A stretch of DNA of 53,332 nucleotides, from contig JALHDH010000007.1 of assembly GCA_022839105.1 (NCBI GenBank), positions 1-53,332 on the forward strand, in the 5' to 3' direction. Each line of letters begins with the position of its first letter. Position 1 is the first letter of the stretch. The position numbers were made by a program, and so were the translations under genes. The stretch is from a bacterium. GTDB lineage: Bacteria; Vulcanimicrobiota; Xenobia; Xenobiales; Xenobiaceae. Positions 1-7,690 of the stretch are shown piece by piece. The notes under the pieces are model-generated. The model was not told where the DNA came from. It saw only the letters and a list, made by a program, of their open reading frames with translations, and searched no databases.

Positions 1-480
1 GAGAACTTCTTCGAGCGGGTCTTCGCCTTCCGCCGGCTGGCCCGTCTCTTCGTCCCGGGCTGGACCCGGGGGGATCTGGTCCGTTTCCACACCTCCGAGA
101 AGATGCTGTTGCTGGCCCATGACGAGCGGGGCTATCGCACCCTGGGCCGCCTGGTGGCGGGGGCGGCCAACAAGCCGGCCGAGTCGGTGGAGCAGGAATA
201 CCGCAGCGTCTTCATGGCCACCCTCCGCCGGAAGTCCAGCCGGGGACGGAACGCCAACGTGCTCCAGCACATGCTCGGGCACCTTCGCGAGGGCCTCGCC
301 CCCCGCTTCCGCCAGGACGTGGCCCAGGAGATCACCCACTATCGGGCGGGCATGGTCCCCCTGGTGGTCCCGCTGACCATGCTGGCGCACTATGCCCGGG
401 TCCTGGAGGTGCCCTATCTGCTGGGGCAGACCTATCTCGAGCCCCACCCCAAGGAGCTCATGCTGAGAAATCACGTCTAG
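1..480 (+). CDS. YbgA-like DUF1722 protein, 5'-truncated by window edge
   Basis: The reading frame is open from base 1 and ends at TAG 478-480, so only the C-terminal ~159 residues are present. The fragment carries the landmarks of DUF1722 (YbgA family): an early 'FFERVFAFRR' segment, 'LVRFHTSEKMLLLAHDE', 'YRxLGRLVA', a basic central helix and a C-terminal 'PYLLGQTYLEPHPKELMLRNHV' type ending. In this family DUF1722 is often fused behind a DUF523 domain; whether that is so here cannot be seen. The biochemical role is not firmly established; some members lie near photolyase genes. A strong hairpin (487-529) follows the stop. Confidence 0.85.
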   Translation, partial: ENFFERVFAFRRLARLFVPGWTRGDLVRFHTSEKMLLLAHDERGYRTLGRLVAGAANKPAESVEQEYRSVFMATLRRKSSRGRNANVLQHMLGHLREGLAPRFRQDVAQEITHYRAGMVPLVVPLTMLAHYARVLEVPYLLGQTYLEPHPKELMLRNHV

Positions 481-486
481 GAGGCC

Positions 487-529
487 GGTTCCCGGGCGGG
501 GCGGCAGGCTCCCCACCCGCCCGGGAACC
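487..529. terminator. Bidirectional terminator-like hairpin between convergent genes
   Basis: A perfect 14-bp stem (487-500 with 516-529) encloses a 15-nt loop and is followed by TTGTCGTG. It lies between the plus-strand gene ending at 480 and the minus-strand gene ending at 538, so it could serve both. The U-tract is poor, as expected in G+C-rich DNA. Confidence 0.7.
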
Positions 530-537
530 TTGTCGTG

Positions 538-1752
538 TCAGGGCTCCTGGAGCTTGAGCCACCCTTCCAGGAGCTCTCGACCCGCCGGCGGGGCCATCCA
601 CAACCGGGTGGAACCGTGGGGACTGGCGGGCAGGCTCAGGACCTGACCGGTGTGGACATCGACCGCGAAGGCCCGGGCCTCATCCTGCCACCGACCCGAG
701 ATCACGACGAAGTCCGGAGAGGGCGGGTAGCTGAACTCGGTCATCTGCAAGTCCGGGAGCGTGGCCAGGACGCGGGTGTCGCCGTTGAACCAGATCCGGG
801 CCACCTGGACCCCTCGGCCGTCGGGCGCCGGGCCGACTCGAAGGGACTCGCTCTTGTTGAGCATCAGGTCCCGATCCTCAGGGGAGGCGAAGACCTTCAG
901 CTCCTTCCAGGTGCCTTCTCCTTCCAGGCCGGTCAACTGCCAGCAGCGCTTCCTGTCCGTGCCCTCCACCCTGAGGACGGGTCCTCCCTCCGTCCAGACC
1001 AGGTCTCCGGGGCGCGTCCCTTCGGGCAGGACGAAGCGGCGGGCCGCCTCGGGGGAAGCCTTCAGCGAGTTGGTGACCAGCGCCCAGCCGCCTCCCACGC
1101 GCGGTCGCTCCAGGGTGGCCCAGCGGGTCCCGTCGGGACTCAGGACGGGGTGGAGGACGGCAAAGGTGGAATGGAGCCTGCGTCCCGGGCCTTCCTCTCC
1201 AGGGGCCAGGTACAGCAGGTCGTGGCCGGAGCGGGAGGTCCGGCGGATGGCCAGGATGGAACCGTCGCGCTGGGGAGCGAAGTCGCTGATGCCGGCCAGG
1301 ACGACCCGCGGATTGGTCCCCGCCAGGGAGGTCTGGACCAGGAGGCCATTCAGGTTGGGCTCGTCCGGGATCTCCTGGAGGAAGAGGGCCGAGTGACGCC
1401 AGGACCCCAGGGGGCCGCCGTAGCGGAATGCCTGCCCGGAAGCCGTGTAGAGGTGGGAGGTCTGGTCCGCCTGCAAGAGCAGGACCCGCCCCGGCGTCTG
1501 CACCGAGATCACGGCTTCCCCGGGCCGGGGCAGGCCCAGGGCTGCGTCGGGGAAGACCACCTCCCGCGCCTGGGCGAGGCGGATCTCCTCGAGAGGTCGG
1601 TTGAGCCTTCGGGCCAGGTCCTGGCGGCAGCGGTCCGTCAGGTCCTCTCGGGCGCCTCCCGGCAGGGGCGTGATGAAGACCATCGCGAGAAGGATGGTCA
1701 GGGAGAAGCACAAGGAGTCCTGCCAGGTCCGGAACTGGAGTCGGGGTCGCAT
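538..1752 (-). CDS. Secreted or membrane-anchored propeller-like protein, function unknown
   Basis: Encodes 404 residues. The chosen ATG at 1752 has a GGAGG about 8 nt upstream on the minus strand and gives an N terminus with one hydrophobic segment (about residues 14-32, 'LCFSLTILLAMVFITPLPGG'), consistent with a signal peptide or anchor. The rest is rich in beta-type blades with recurrent 'LSPDGTRWATL', 'GDLVWTEGGPVLRV' and 'YPPSPDFVVISGRW' segments, as in WD40/TolB-like propellers. No catalytic motif is recognised. The open frame extends further upstream, but that extension overlaps the divergent DTW gene and looks non-coding. The identity beyond 'propeller-like exported protein' is unknown. 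Confidence 0.7.
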   Translation of the reverse strand: MRPRLQFRTWQDSLCFSLTILLAMVFITPLPGGAREDLTDRCRQDLARRLNRPLEEIRLAQAREVVFPDAALGLPRPGEAVISVQTPGRVLLLQADQTSHLYTASGQAFRYGGPLGSWRHSALFLQEIPDEPNLNGLLVQTSLAGTNPRVVLAGISDFAPQRDGSILAIRRTSRSGHDLLYLAPGEEGPGRRLHSTFAVLHPVLSPDGTRWATLERPRVGGGWALVTNSLKASPEAARRFVLPEGTRPGDLVWTEGGPVLRVEGTDRKRCWQLTGLEGEGTWKELKVFASPEDRDLMLNKSESLRVGPAPDGRGVQVARIWFNGDTRVLATLPDLQMTEFSYPPSPDFVVISGRWQDEARAFAVDVHTGQVLSLPASPHGSTRLWMAPPAGRELLEGWLKLQEP

Positions 1753-1785
1753 GTCTTGGGCCTCCGAGCGGGGAGTTGTGTCGGG

Positions 1786-2517
1786 ATGGACGCGGGGCCG
1801 AGCCTTCTTCTTCCCGGGGAATCGATTCTCCCGGGTCCCGGGCGGGGGACCCGTGGGCGCGGTGGCGAAGCCGCGGGCGTGCGCCCCCAGTGCCCCGAGT
1901 GCCTCAAGGCTTCCAACCGGTGCTATTGCCACCTGGTGGTTCCGGTCCAGGCGGGACCGAAGGTGGTCCTGCTGGTGCATCCCCGAGAGGACCGCAAACG
2001 AGGGGCCCTCAACACGGCGCGCATGGTCCGGCGCTGCGTGGAGGGGGCCGAACTGCTCGTGGGAAGGGATTTCCACACCCACCCGCGTCTGGCCGGGTTG
2101 CTGGCCGACCCCGGGATGAGGCCTTTCCTTCTGCACCCAGGGCCCGGGGCCCTGAGTCCTGGGGACCCCGAGATCCTCCGACTCCTGGGTGGACGCAGGA
2201 TGCTCCTGGTGGTCCCGGACGGAACCTGGCGTCAGGCCCGGCAGATCCTGCGCTTCAACCCCGCCTTGGCGGCCCTGCCCCGGCTTGGCCTGAACCCGCC
2301 CGAACCGGGACTTGTCAGCTATCGCCGACAACCCGCTGCCGAGTGCCTCTCCACGCTGGAGGCGGTTCACCAGACCCTGCTTGCTCTGCAATCCTTCTGT
2401 CCTTCAGGTCCCCCTCGAGCCCTGGAGGCCATGCGGGAGGTCCTCCAACACGTGGTGGCCGAGCAGGTCGCCCTGGGAGGCGACGCGGGTTCGGCGTTGG
2501 GCGACTCGAATCGGTAA
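1786..2517 (+). CDS. DTW-domain tRNA-uridine aminocarboxypropyltransferase (TapT/YfiP-like)
   Basis: Encodes 243 residues from ATG 1786. DTW proteins transfer the 3-amino-3-carboxypropyl group of SAM to uridine in tRNA (acp3U). The zinc-type cysteines that open the family are present as C36-x2-C39-x6-C46-x-C48. They are followed by 'LLVHPREDRKRGALNTARM', a 'PDGTWRQAR' motif matching the DTW-W signature region (the first D is replaced in a P-D-G-T-W context), and a C-terminal 'LSTLEAVHQTLLAL' helix typical of the family. A GTG at 1879 would give a 212-residue product beginning just before the cysteines and would leave more room for the divergent promoter. A GGGGAG about 10 nt upstream favours 1786, but the start is not settled. 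Confidence 0.8.
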   Translation: MDAGPSLLLPGESILPGPGRGTRGRGGEAAGVRPQCPECLKASNRCYCHLVVPVQAGPKVVLLVHPREDRKRGALNTARMVRRCVEGAELLVGRDFHTHPRLAGLLADPGMRPFLLHPGPGALSPGDPEILRLLGGRRMLLVVPDGTWRQARQILRFNPALAALPRLGLNPPEPGLVSYRRQPAAECLSTLEAVHQTLLALQSFCPSGPPRALEAMREVLQHVVAEQVALGGDAGSALGDSNR

Positions 2518-2531
2518 CAAGATCCGGCCTG

Positions 2532-2550
2532 TTGTTTACATCTGAAACAA
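2532..2550. promoter_or_regulatory. A/T-rich dyad, possible operator upstream of CHAP-like gene
   Basis: A TTGTTT / AAACAA inverted repeat with a 7-nt spacer lies in a short A/T-rich patch (about 2519-2565) that stands out in otherwise G+C-rich DNA. It is 90 bp upstream of the start at 2640 and upstream of a TAGAAT box at 2592-2597. The layout is that of an operator near a promoter, but no regulator can be named. Confidence 0.35.
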
Positions 2551-2591
2551 AATGTTCATCTTCTTGCGAGGTGGGACGGAGCCGACCGTTC

Positions 2592-2597
2592 TAGAAT
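2592..2597 (+). promoter_or_regulatory. Possible -10 box for CHAP-like gene
   Basis: TAGAAT, 43 nt before the start codon. The same octamer TAGAATGC recurs at 24444 ahead of the response-regulator gene. No convincing -35 element at 16-18 nt spacing is visible, so the call is weak. Confidence 0.3.
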
Positions 2598-2639
2598 GCA
2601 GGAAAGCGAACTGCAACCGCACGCTCTTGGAGGTCTGAA

Positions 2640-3722
2640 ATGGAACCCATCTCTGCAATCAGCACCAACCGCACTCCGGCTCCTGCCTCTCCCGTGGTCG
2701 AGTCGACCGCGGCCCCGGCTGCCGCTGCGGCACCCAAGGCCGCCGAGACTCCTGCGCCTTCCACCGAGAGCCGGGTCAGCATCTCGGCCGAGGCCCTGGC
2801 TGACGAGGAGGGAGGCTCCATTCCGAACCTCGACGCCCTGGGCGGTCAACAGGCCGCTGAAGAGACCGAGAAGCCTCAGGAGAACGAGGAACTCAAGCCG
2901 GAAGAGCTCGAGAAGCTGACCCCCGAGCAGCAGGCGGAGCAGCTCCGCAAGCAGATCGAGAAGCTGCGCGAGAAGATGGCCCGTCAGCTCGAAGAGGGCG
3001 ACGAGGCCGGCGCCCGGGCCACCGAGGCCCAGATCGGCAGCCTGACCCGTCAGCTCGACCGGATCACCAACCCGCCGGCGACGCCTCAGGCCCCTGCCGG
3101 TGGAACGGCCCCGGTTGAGGGCGCGGCCCCCGCCGCGGCAGCGGCTCCAGCGGCAGCAGCGGCGCCCATGGCGGCGGCTCCGGCGGGAGGGGCTCCGGCT
3201 GGTGGCGCGGCTCCGGCTGGTGGCGCGGCTCCGGCTGGTGGCGCGGCTCCGACCTCCAACGCCGGCTCCACCTTCGGAGCCTCCAATGCCCCGCCGGTCG
3301 ACCCGGAGGCCCTGGCGCGAACCTCCCCGCTGGGCCAGAAGATCGCCGAGGCCGGACAGCGCAACTGCAACGGTTCGGGTGGCTGGTGCTTCAAGCACGT
3401 GAGCGCGGCCCTGCGCGAGTGCGGGATCGAGACCAGCGGGGCCAGCGCCTACATGGCGGCCGACCAGTTGGCCCAGAGCGACAAGCTCCGCGAGGTCCAG
3501 GTCGACCCTCAGCAGTTGCCCAAGCTGCCGGCCGGCGCCGTGGTGGTCTGGGATCGGGGCAATGGCCACGAGCACGGGCACATCTCGATCTCGGACGGCA
3601 AGGGCGGCGAGTACTCCGACGTCTACCGCCAGCAGACGACCAACTATGGCACCCAGTGCCGGGTCTTCCTGCCCGCCGACATGCAGGAGAAGAACCAGGG
3701 CGCCACCCAGAACAAGAACTAG
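2640..3722 (+). CDS. CHAP/NlpC-like cysteine hydrolase domain protein with disordered N terminus
   Basis: Encodes 360 residues; GGAGG lies 6 nt before the ATG. Residues 1-60 are Ala/Pro-rich and contain 'SRVSISAEAL'. About 75-145 is a charged helical segment ('EELEKLTPEQQAEQLRKQ'), and about 150-210 is an Ala/Gly/Pro linker with 18-bp DNA repeats. Residues 240-345 form a compact domain with 'GGWCFKHVSAAL' (C250) and 'GHEHGHISISDGKG' (H314), the Cys/His arrangement of CHAP-type amidases and endopeptidases. Such domains usually cleave peptidoglycan cross-links or stems. There is no Sec signal peptide, so export by another route or an intracellular role must be considered. The short N-terminal V-S-I-S motif resembles those of the proteins at 39155, 41440 and 43771. 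Confidence 0.75.
   Translation: MEPISAISTNRTPAPASPVVESTAAPAAAAAPKAAETPAPSTESRVSISAEALADEEGGSIPNLDALGGQQAAEETEKPQENEELKPEELEKLTPEQQAEQLRKQIEKLREKMARQLEEGDEAGARATEAQIGSLTRQLDRITNPPATPQAPAGGTAPVEGAAPAAAAAPAAAAAPMAAAPAGGAPAGGAAPAGGAAPAGGAAPTSNAGSTFGASNAPPVDPEALARTSPLGQKIAEAGQRNCNGSGGWCFKHVSAALRECGIETSGASAYMAADQLAQSDKLREVQVDPQQLPKLPAGAVVVWDRGNGHEHGHISISDGKGGEYSDVYRQQTTNYGTQCRVFLPADMQEKNQGATQNKN
3192..3245 (+). repeat. Three 18-bp tandem units in the A/G/P linker
   Basis: Three identical copies of an 18-bp unit encoding A-P-A-G-G-A lie in frame within the CHAP-like gene, preceded by a diverged copy. Such a repeat can expand or contract in frame and so change linker length. Confidence 0.9.
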
Positions 3723-3733
3723 TTCCGGCTGCG

Positions 3734-3759
3734 TCGCCCGACCCGCAGGGGTCGGGCGA
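3734..3759. terminator. Terminator-like hairpin after CHAP-like gene
   Basis: An 11-bp perfect stem (3734-3744 with 3749-3759) and 4-nt loop, starting 12 nt after the stop at 3722. There is no U-tract. Confidence 0.55.
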
Positions 3760-3779
3760 TGTCCGGTCCCACCTGGAAC

Positions 3780-3823
3780 GCATCAGCCCCGGCCCGGCAA
3801 GCCCGCCAGGTCGGGGCTGATGC
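3780..3823. terminator. Second long hairpin between convergent genes
   Basis: A 12-bp perfect stem (3780-3791 with 3812-3823) around a 20-nt loop, just before the end of the minus-strand gene at 3840. It probably insulates that gene and the plus-strand gene ending at 3722 from each other. Confidence 0.55.
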
Positions 3824-3839
3824 CATGTCGAGGGAAGGG

Positions 3840-4259
3840 CTACAGCCAGCGCAGGGAGGAGGCCACCGCCAGGACCTCGCTCTCGGTCAGGCCCTGACCG
3901 CTCAGCGAATAGAAGGCTCCATCCGCTCGGGGCTGGAGCCAGTGGGTCCGGAAGTCGACCGGTTCCTGGCTGCCGGGATCGTAGAACTCCACCTGACCCG
4001 GTCCGATCTGGTCGGATTCGAAGGTCTCGGCGGCATCCCCGGGCATCACGTCTCCAATCCCGGCACAGGCGCCCTGGAGCGCCACCCAGCGCTGGGGCGA
4101 GGCGTGAAAGACGACCCGGAAGGCCGGGTCCTGGTCCTCCCTCTCGAGGGTGGCCCGGGTCAGGTCGGGTGGAAGCAGGCCGGGCACCAGGACCGGGAAT
4201 TCCAGGCCTTTGAGGTCCTGGAGAAGGGATTCGTTCAGGGGGTTCATCGCATCGCTCAT
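3840..4259 (-). CDS. Small DUF4367-like protein
   Basis: Encodes 139 residues. The ATG at 4259 is preferred because a GGAGG lies about 6 nt upstream; an in-frame ATG at 4403 is further out with no such site. The C terminus ('YSLSGQGLTESEVLAVASS') matches the ending of DUF4367/RseB-like domains, which are usually found on extracytoplasmic parts of anti-sigma or lipoprotein-type proteins. No transmembrane segment or signal peptide is visible, so this would be a soluble stand-alone version. The family assignment rests on the C-terminal third only. Confidence 0.65.
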   Translation of the reverse strand: MSDAMNPLNESLLQDLKGLEFPVLVPGLLPPDLTRATLEREDQDPAFRVVFHASPQRWVALQGACAGIGDVMPGDAAETFESDQIGPGQVEFYDPGSQEPVDFRTHWLQPRADGAFYSLSGQGLTESEVLAVASSLRWL

Positions 4260-4417
4260 GGCAGCCTCCGCCAGGAGGCATTCCCAGCGCTCCCCGGCTC
4301 TTCCTGCCGGAAGGCGGCACCTCGGAACGGGGTTGCAGAAGCGGGACTTCTCGACATTGTCCGGATGTTCACGAATCGCTTGCCTCGAGTCCCGTCCGGG
4401 CATGGTCTGATCAGGGC

Positions 4418-5209
4418 ATGACCATCGGGCCCATGTCGAGTGCCTCCCTCCATCAGCTCGCCAAGGCGACCTCGGGCCAACCGGATCCGGCCGCTCCGGA
4501 GCTGGACGAGCTCCAGTCCAGTCGGGACCTGATCGACCGGGTCAAGAGGCGCTCGACCCTGGTTGGGCTCATAGAACCTGCCGCCATCGCGGGTTCACTG
4601 GCCATGCAGCCGACTCAGACCCTCCAGGCGGTGGGGAACGCAGCTTCGCAGGCTTTTCAGGGCGATCTTTCCGGAGCCGCGGGCGAGCTCCAGGGCCTGG
4701 TCAAGAGCGCCTACAACCCTTCTGGGGCCATGGGCGTCGTCTATCGCGTCGGGCAGGCTTCCCAGGCCCTGGCCGGGGGCCTGGTCGGAACCTTGGAGGT
4801 TCGCGAGGGCCTCAAGACCCGGGACCCCTTCCAGATCATGATGGGGGGAGCCGACCTGGCCGGCGCCGCGGCATCGGCCTCGGTGGCGGTGGGCCACCCG
4901 GCGGTGGGCCTGGGACTCTCCATGGCCTGTTCCGCCGCCAAGGTGGGCATGGTGGCCTGGAAGCCCGACCGTTACACCCGGATCCAGAAGGTGGATACCA
5001 TGTTCAGCGCGGCAGGGGCCGTCTCGTCGGCCATGCTCCGCGCCGGGGTCGCCGTGGTGCCCGCCCTGATCGGCAACGCCTTGCTGGGACCGACCCAGAT
5101 GCTGTACATGAACAGCGACCGCTTCCGCGCCCGGGTCGATCGCGCCATCGACTGGGTCGTCGACCACGTGCCGCGTCGCAAGGACCCGGGGACCCCGGAC
5201 CCTCCCTGA
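4418..5209 (+). CDS. Unknown Ala/Gly-rich protein with membrane-active helices
   Basis: Encodes 263 residues. After a polar N terminus (residues 1-45), the protein is a series of small-residue-rich, moderately hydrophobic helices ('GLIEPAAIAGSLAMQP', 'ADLAGAAASASVAVGHPAV', 'AGAVSSAMLRAGVAVVPAL') ending in a basic tail. The pattern resembles glycine-zipper or pore-forming helices. It is reminiscent of the 178-residue protein at 43771 but not clearly homologous. An in-frame ATG at 4433 is an alternative start. The gene is divergent from the DUF4367-like gene across 158 bp. No function can be assigned. Confidence 0.6.
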   Translation: MTIGPMSSASLHQLAKATSGQPDPAAPELDELQSSRDLIDRVKRRSTLVGLIEPAAIAGSLAMQPTQTLQAVGNAASQAFQGDLSGAAGELQGLVKSAYNPSGAMGVVYRVGQASQALAGGLVGTLEVREGLKTRDPFQIMMGGADLAGAAASASVAVGHPAVGLGLSMACSAAKVGMVAWKPDRYTRIQKVDTMFSAAGAVSSAMLRAGVAVVPALIGNALLGPTQMLYMNSDRFRARVDRAIDWVVDHVPRRKDPGTPDPP

Positions 5210-5393
5210 AGGCTCGCTTCAGGGCCAGCGGGCAGCTTCTGCGGGAGGGCCCGGATTCCAGACATGTGAGCCCGACCGGTCTCGGGGCATTGTTCGCGCG
5301 CATTCCTGGGGGACTGACCCAGATCATATGCCGCGAATCCGGAATCCCTTCAGGATTGAATGACGCAATCCCGTCTCGTGGAGGTTTTTCATC

Positions 5394-5840
5394 ATGCCCC
5401 TGACCAGATTCCTCTGGCTCCCCCTGCTGGCCCTCGTCCTGTCTGCCTTGCTGGCGGTCGGGGGGCGTGAGGCCCTCGCCGAACCCAAGACCCAGGACAT
5501 CACGATCAACTTCGTTGCCTGGACCAATTGGAGTGCCAGCAATCCTCGGGGGGTCTATCCCGACGGGCTGCGGATGAACTACAGCCACCAATATGCCGCC
5601 GGTGTCTGGGCCCTGCTGGAGCTCGACACGGTGATCGTCGACCGTTGCGGCTGCCGCGTGAAGGTCCGGGACCTCAAGAAGGCGGCCCTCGCGGCCCCCA
5701 ACCAGAGCCATCGCCTGGACCAGTGGAAGGGGTTCAAGGCCAGGATGACCTTCGAGATCGTCCACTACGCCAATGGCCAGGCGGCCGACACGGTGGCCCG
5801 GGAGATCCGGATCACCTCCAACGACTGCATCACCGAATAA
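5394..5840 (+). CDS. Small secreted protein, function unknown
   Basis: Encodes 148 residues; GGAGG lies upstream of the ATG. A clear Sec signal peptide covers about residues 1-29 (hydrophobic core 'LPLLALVLSALLAVGG', then an A-L-A type cleavage site). The mature part of about 119 residues has three cysteines ('DRCGCRV' and 'SNDC') and beta-rich character. No family is recognised. A strong hairpin follows at 5867-5897. Confidence 0.65.
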   Translation: MPLTRFLWLPLLALVLSALLAVGGREALAEPKTQDITINFVAWTNWSASNPRGVYPDGLRMNYSHQYAAGVWALLELDTVIVDRCGCRVKVRDLKKAALAAPNQSHRLDQWKGFKARMTFEIVHYANGQAADTVAREIRITSNDCITE

Positions 5841-5866
5841 CCCGGCATTCTGCGCCTTCGAGCCAT

Positions 5867-5897
5867 GAGGCCACCGGCTTTTCCATCCGGTGGCCTC
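5867..5897. terminator. Bidirectional hairpin between convergent genes
   Basis: An 11-bp perfect stem (5867-5877 with 5887-5897) and 9-nt loop, between the plus-strand stop at 5840 and the minus-strand stop at 5930. It lacks a U-tract on either strand. Confidence 0.55.
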
Positions 5898-5929
5898 CTC
5901 GATCTCCTGGGGGGCGGGCTGGCGCGGCG

Positions 5930-7594
5930 CTATCGGCTCGGCTGCTCCGGCTCCGGGGGGGGCAGAAGGCCACGGAAGGTGGCCAGGAGCGCCTCCTGGT
6001 CCGAGACGGTGGTGACCATCCCATAGCCACGTCCGGCCATCTCCAGGCTGCGGCTGCGGGTGGGGGACGCCCCGCCCAGGGGGACTCCGGCAGCCCGGGC
6101 CGCCTCTTCGATCCGGGCCACCGCGGCCCGGTGTGTCTCGGAGCCCATCGGGGTGCGCAGGGACAAGGCCAGGTCATAGGGACCCAGGTGCAGCACGTCG
6201 ATCCCAGGCACTGAGGCAATCTCTTCGGCGTTCTCCAGACCTTTGCGGGTCTCGATCATCACGACGGCGGTGGCCTGCGGATTCTCGTCCTTGACCCGGG
6301 CCACGAAGTCTGCGGCCTGCGCGGCGGACTCGACGTTGGGCGCGATGATTCCACGCGCACCCGCCTGGAGATAGGGCACCAGATCCGGGTGATTCGGGCT
6401 CTGCACCCGGACCAGGACGGGAAGCTCCGAGGAAAGATGCGCCAGCAGGCTCTTTACGTCCTGGGGGGCGAAGGGCCCGTGTTCGGCATCGATCCACAGG
6501 GCGTCCGAGCGCGTGGCCAGCCTGTGGGCCATCCTCAGGTCGGGGGTCATCAGGAAGCCCACCTCGGCCAGCCGACCTTCCTGCATCCACCGCCTCACGT
6601 TCCACTCTTGCGGAGTCGAGCGGGGACCGGGAACGGCCGGGCCGGGGGTCTCTTCGTAGCGCCCGAAGGCTTGATCCACGGCCCCCAGGTCGCTGCCCAG
6701 CAGCACGTGCCGGTAGCCCCGTTGGGACATCTCGGCTGCCTCCTGGCGGCTGGAAGCCTGTCCACCCAGGGCGACCCCGGCCTGCCTGGCCGCCTGCTCG
6801 ACGCGGGCCACGGCGGCCCGGTGGGCGGCCGAGCCCTCCGCCACGCCCATGGAGCGCGCGATGCCGACCGGATCCACCATCACCAGCGTCAATCCGGCGT
6901 CGGCGGCCTGCGCGATCTCCTCGATCCGCTCCACCCCGCGGGCGGTGCTGATGCCCACTCCGCCGATCACCACGTCGTTGGCCTCCTGGATCATCTCTCC
7001 GAAGCGGGAAAGGAAACCGGAGGCGTAGGCCGGTCCTCCTGGCCGGTTCCCCAGCGGGCTGAAGAAGAGCCTGTCCATGAAGGCCCGGACCTCGGTGGGG
7101 TCCTCGGCCCGGTCCAGGACCGCCCCCTGCATCCCGGCATCCATCTTCTGCTTGAGATAGGGGTCATCCGCCCGATCGAAATGCCCCAGCAGCACCTGGG
7201 AACCGGTGCGCGCGGCCAGGGCCAGACCCTGCACCTCGGGTGCCGTGGCTGCCGTCCCCGGGAAGTGGAGAATGGCCAGGCCGCCCACTTCGGCCAGCGT
7301 GACGGCGGTGGCGGGGTTGGCGCCCGACAGGGAGGCCCCGAAGACCAGGTGGGTCCCCCGGGTCAGGGCCTCCTTGATGGACCTGTCCTGATACACACTG
7401 CGCGGGGTCGGGGGGCGCAGTTCGGGCAGGGCTTGTGCTGCGGTCCGGGCTGGAGCCTCTTGGGCGCGAACGCTGCGGACCGTTGCCGAGCAGGAGTCCA
7501 GGGGGAGCCTCTGGCAGTCCTCCGGCGTCCCGGCCAGTGCGACCTGGGAGGTCAGGGTGGCCAGGAGGGCGGCGGCGAGCGGGCGGATCAACAT
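5930..7594 (-). CDS. Secreted tandem HpcH/HpaI-aldolase-like protein, first copy degenerate
   Basis: Encodes 554 residues; GAGGAA lies upstream of the ATG. Residues 1-21 form a signal peptide. Two TIM-barrel-type HpcH/HpaI units follow (about 66-310 and 332-545). The second keeps the family's active-site set: 'DAEHGP' (E371, H372), 'VLVRV' (R396), 'MIETRKG' (E448) and 'GPYDLALS' (D474). These are the base, phosphate/pyruvate-site and divalent-metal ligands of class II pyruvate aldolases. At the equivalent places the first unit has 'LHFPGT', 'VLLGHFD', 'GISTARG' (S216 for the metal Glu) and 'DPVGIAR' (G244 for the metal Asp), so it is probably inactive. Both units keep a 'HRAAVARxExAAR.AGVxLGG' stretch, which shows internal duplication. 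The natural substrate is unknown; an exported aldolase is unusual. Confidence 0.85.
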   Translation of the reverse strand: MLIRPLAAALLATLTSQVALAGTPEDCQRLPLDSCSATVRSVRAQEAPARTAAQALPELRPPTPRSVYQDRSIKEALTRGTHLVFGASLSGANPATAVTLAEVGGLAILHFPGTAATAPEVQGLALAARTGSQVLLGHFDRADDPYLKQKMDAGMQGAVLDRAEDPTEVRAFMDRLFFSPLGNRPGGPAYASGFLSRFGEMIQEANDVVIGGVGISTARGVERIEEIAQAADAGLTLVMVDPVGIARSMGVAEGSAAHRAAVARVEQAARQAGVALGGQASSRQEAAEMSQRGYRHVLLGSDLGAVDQAFGRYEETPGPAVPGPRSTPQEWNVRRWMQEGRLAEVGFLMTPDLRMAHRLATRSDALWIDAEHGPFAPQDVKSLLAHLSSELPVLVRVQSPNHPDLVPYLQAGARGIIAPNVESAAQAADFVARVKDENPQATAVVMIETRKGLENAEEIASVPGIDVLHLGPYDLALSLRTPMGSETHRAAVARIEEAARAAGVPLGGASPTRSRSLEMAGRGYGMVTTVSDQEALLATFRGLLPPPEPEQPSR

Positions 7595-7690
7595 GGCGGT
7601 TTCCTCGGTCGGCGAGCCCTGGAAGTGGGCGGGATGATGGGCCCAGGATGACCGGAGGACCTGAAGGAAGCCTGAAGGAGGGACCGTGCG

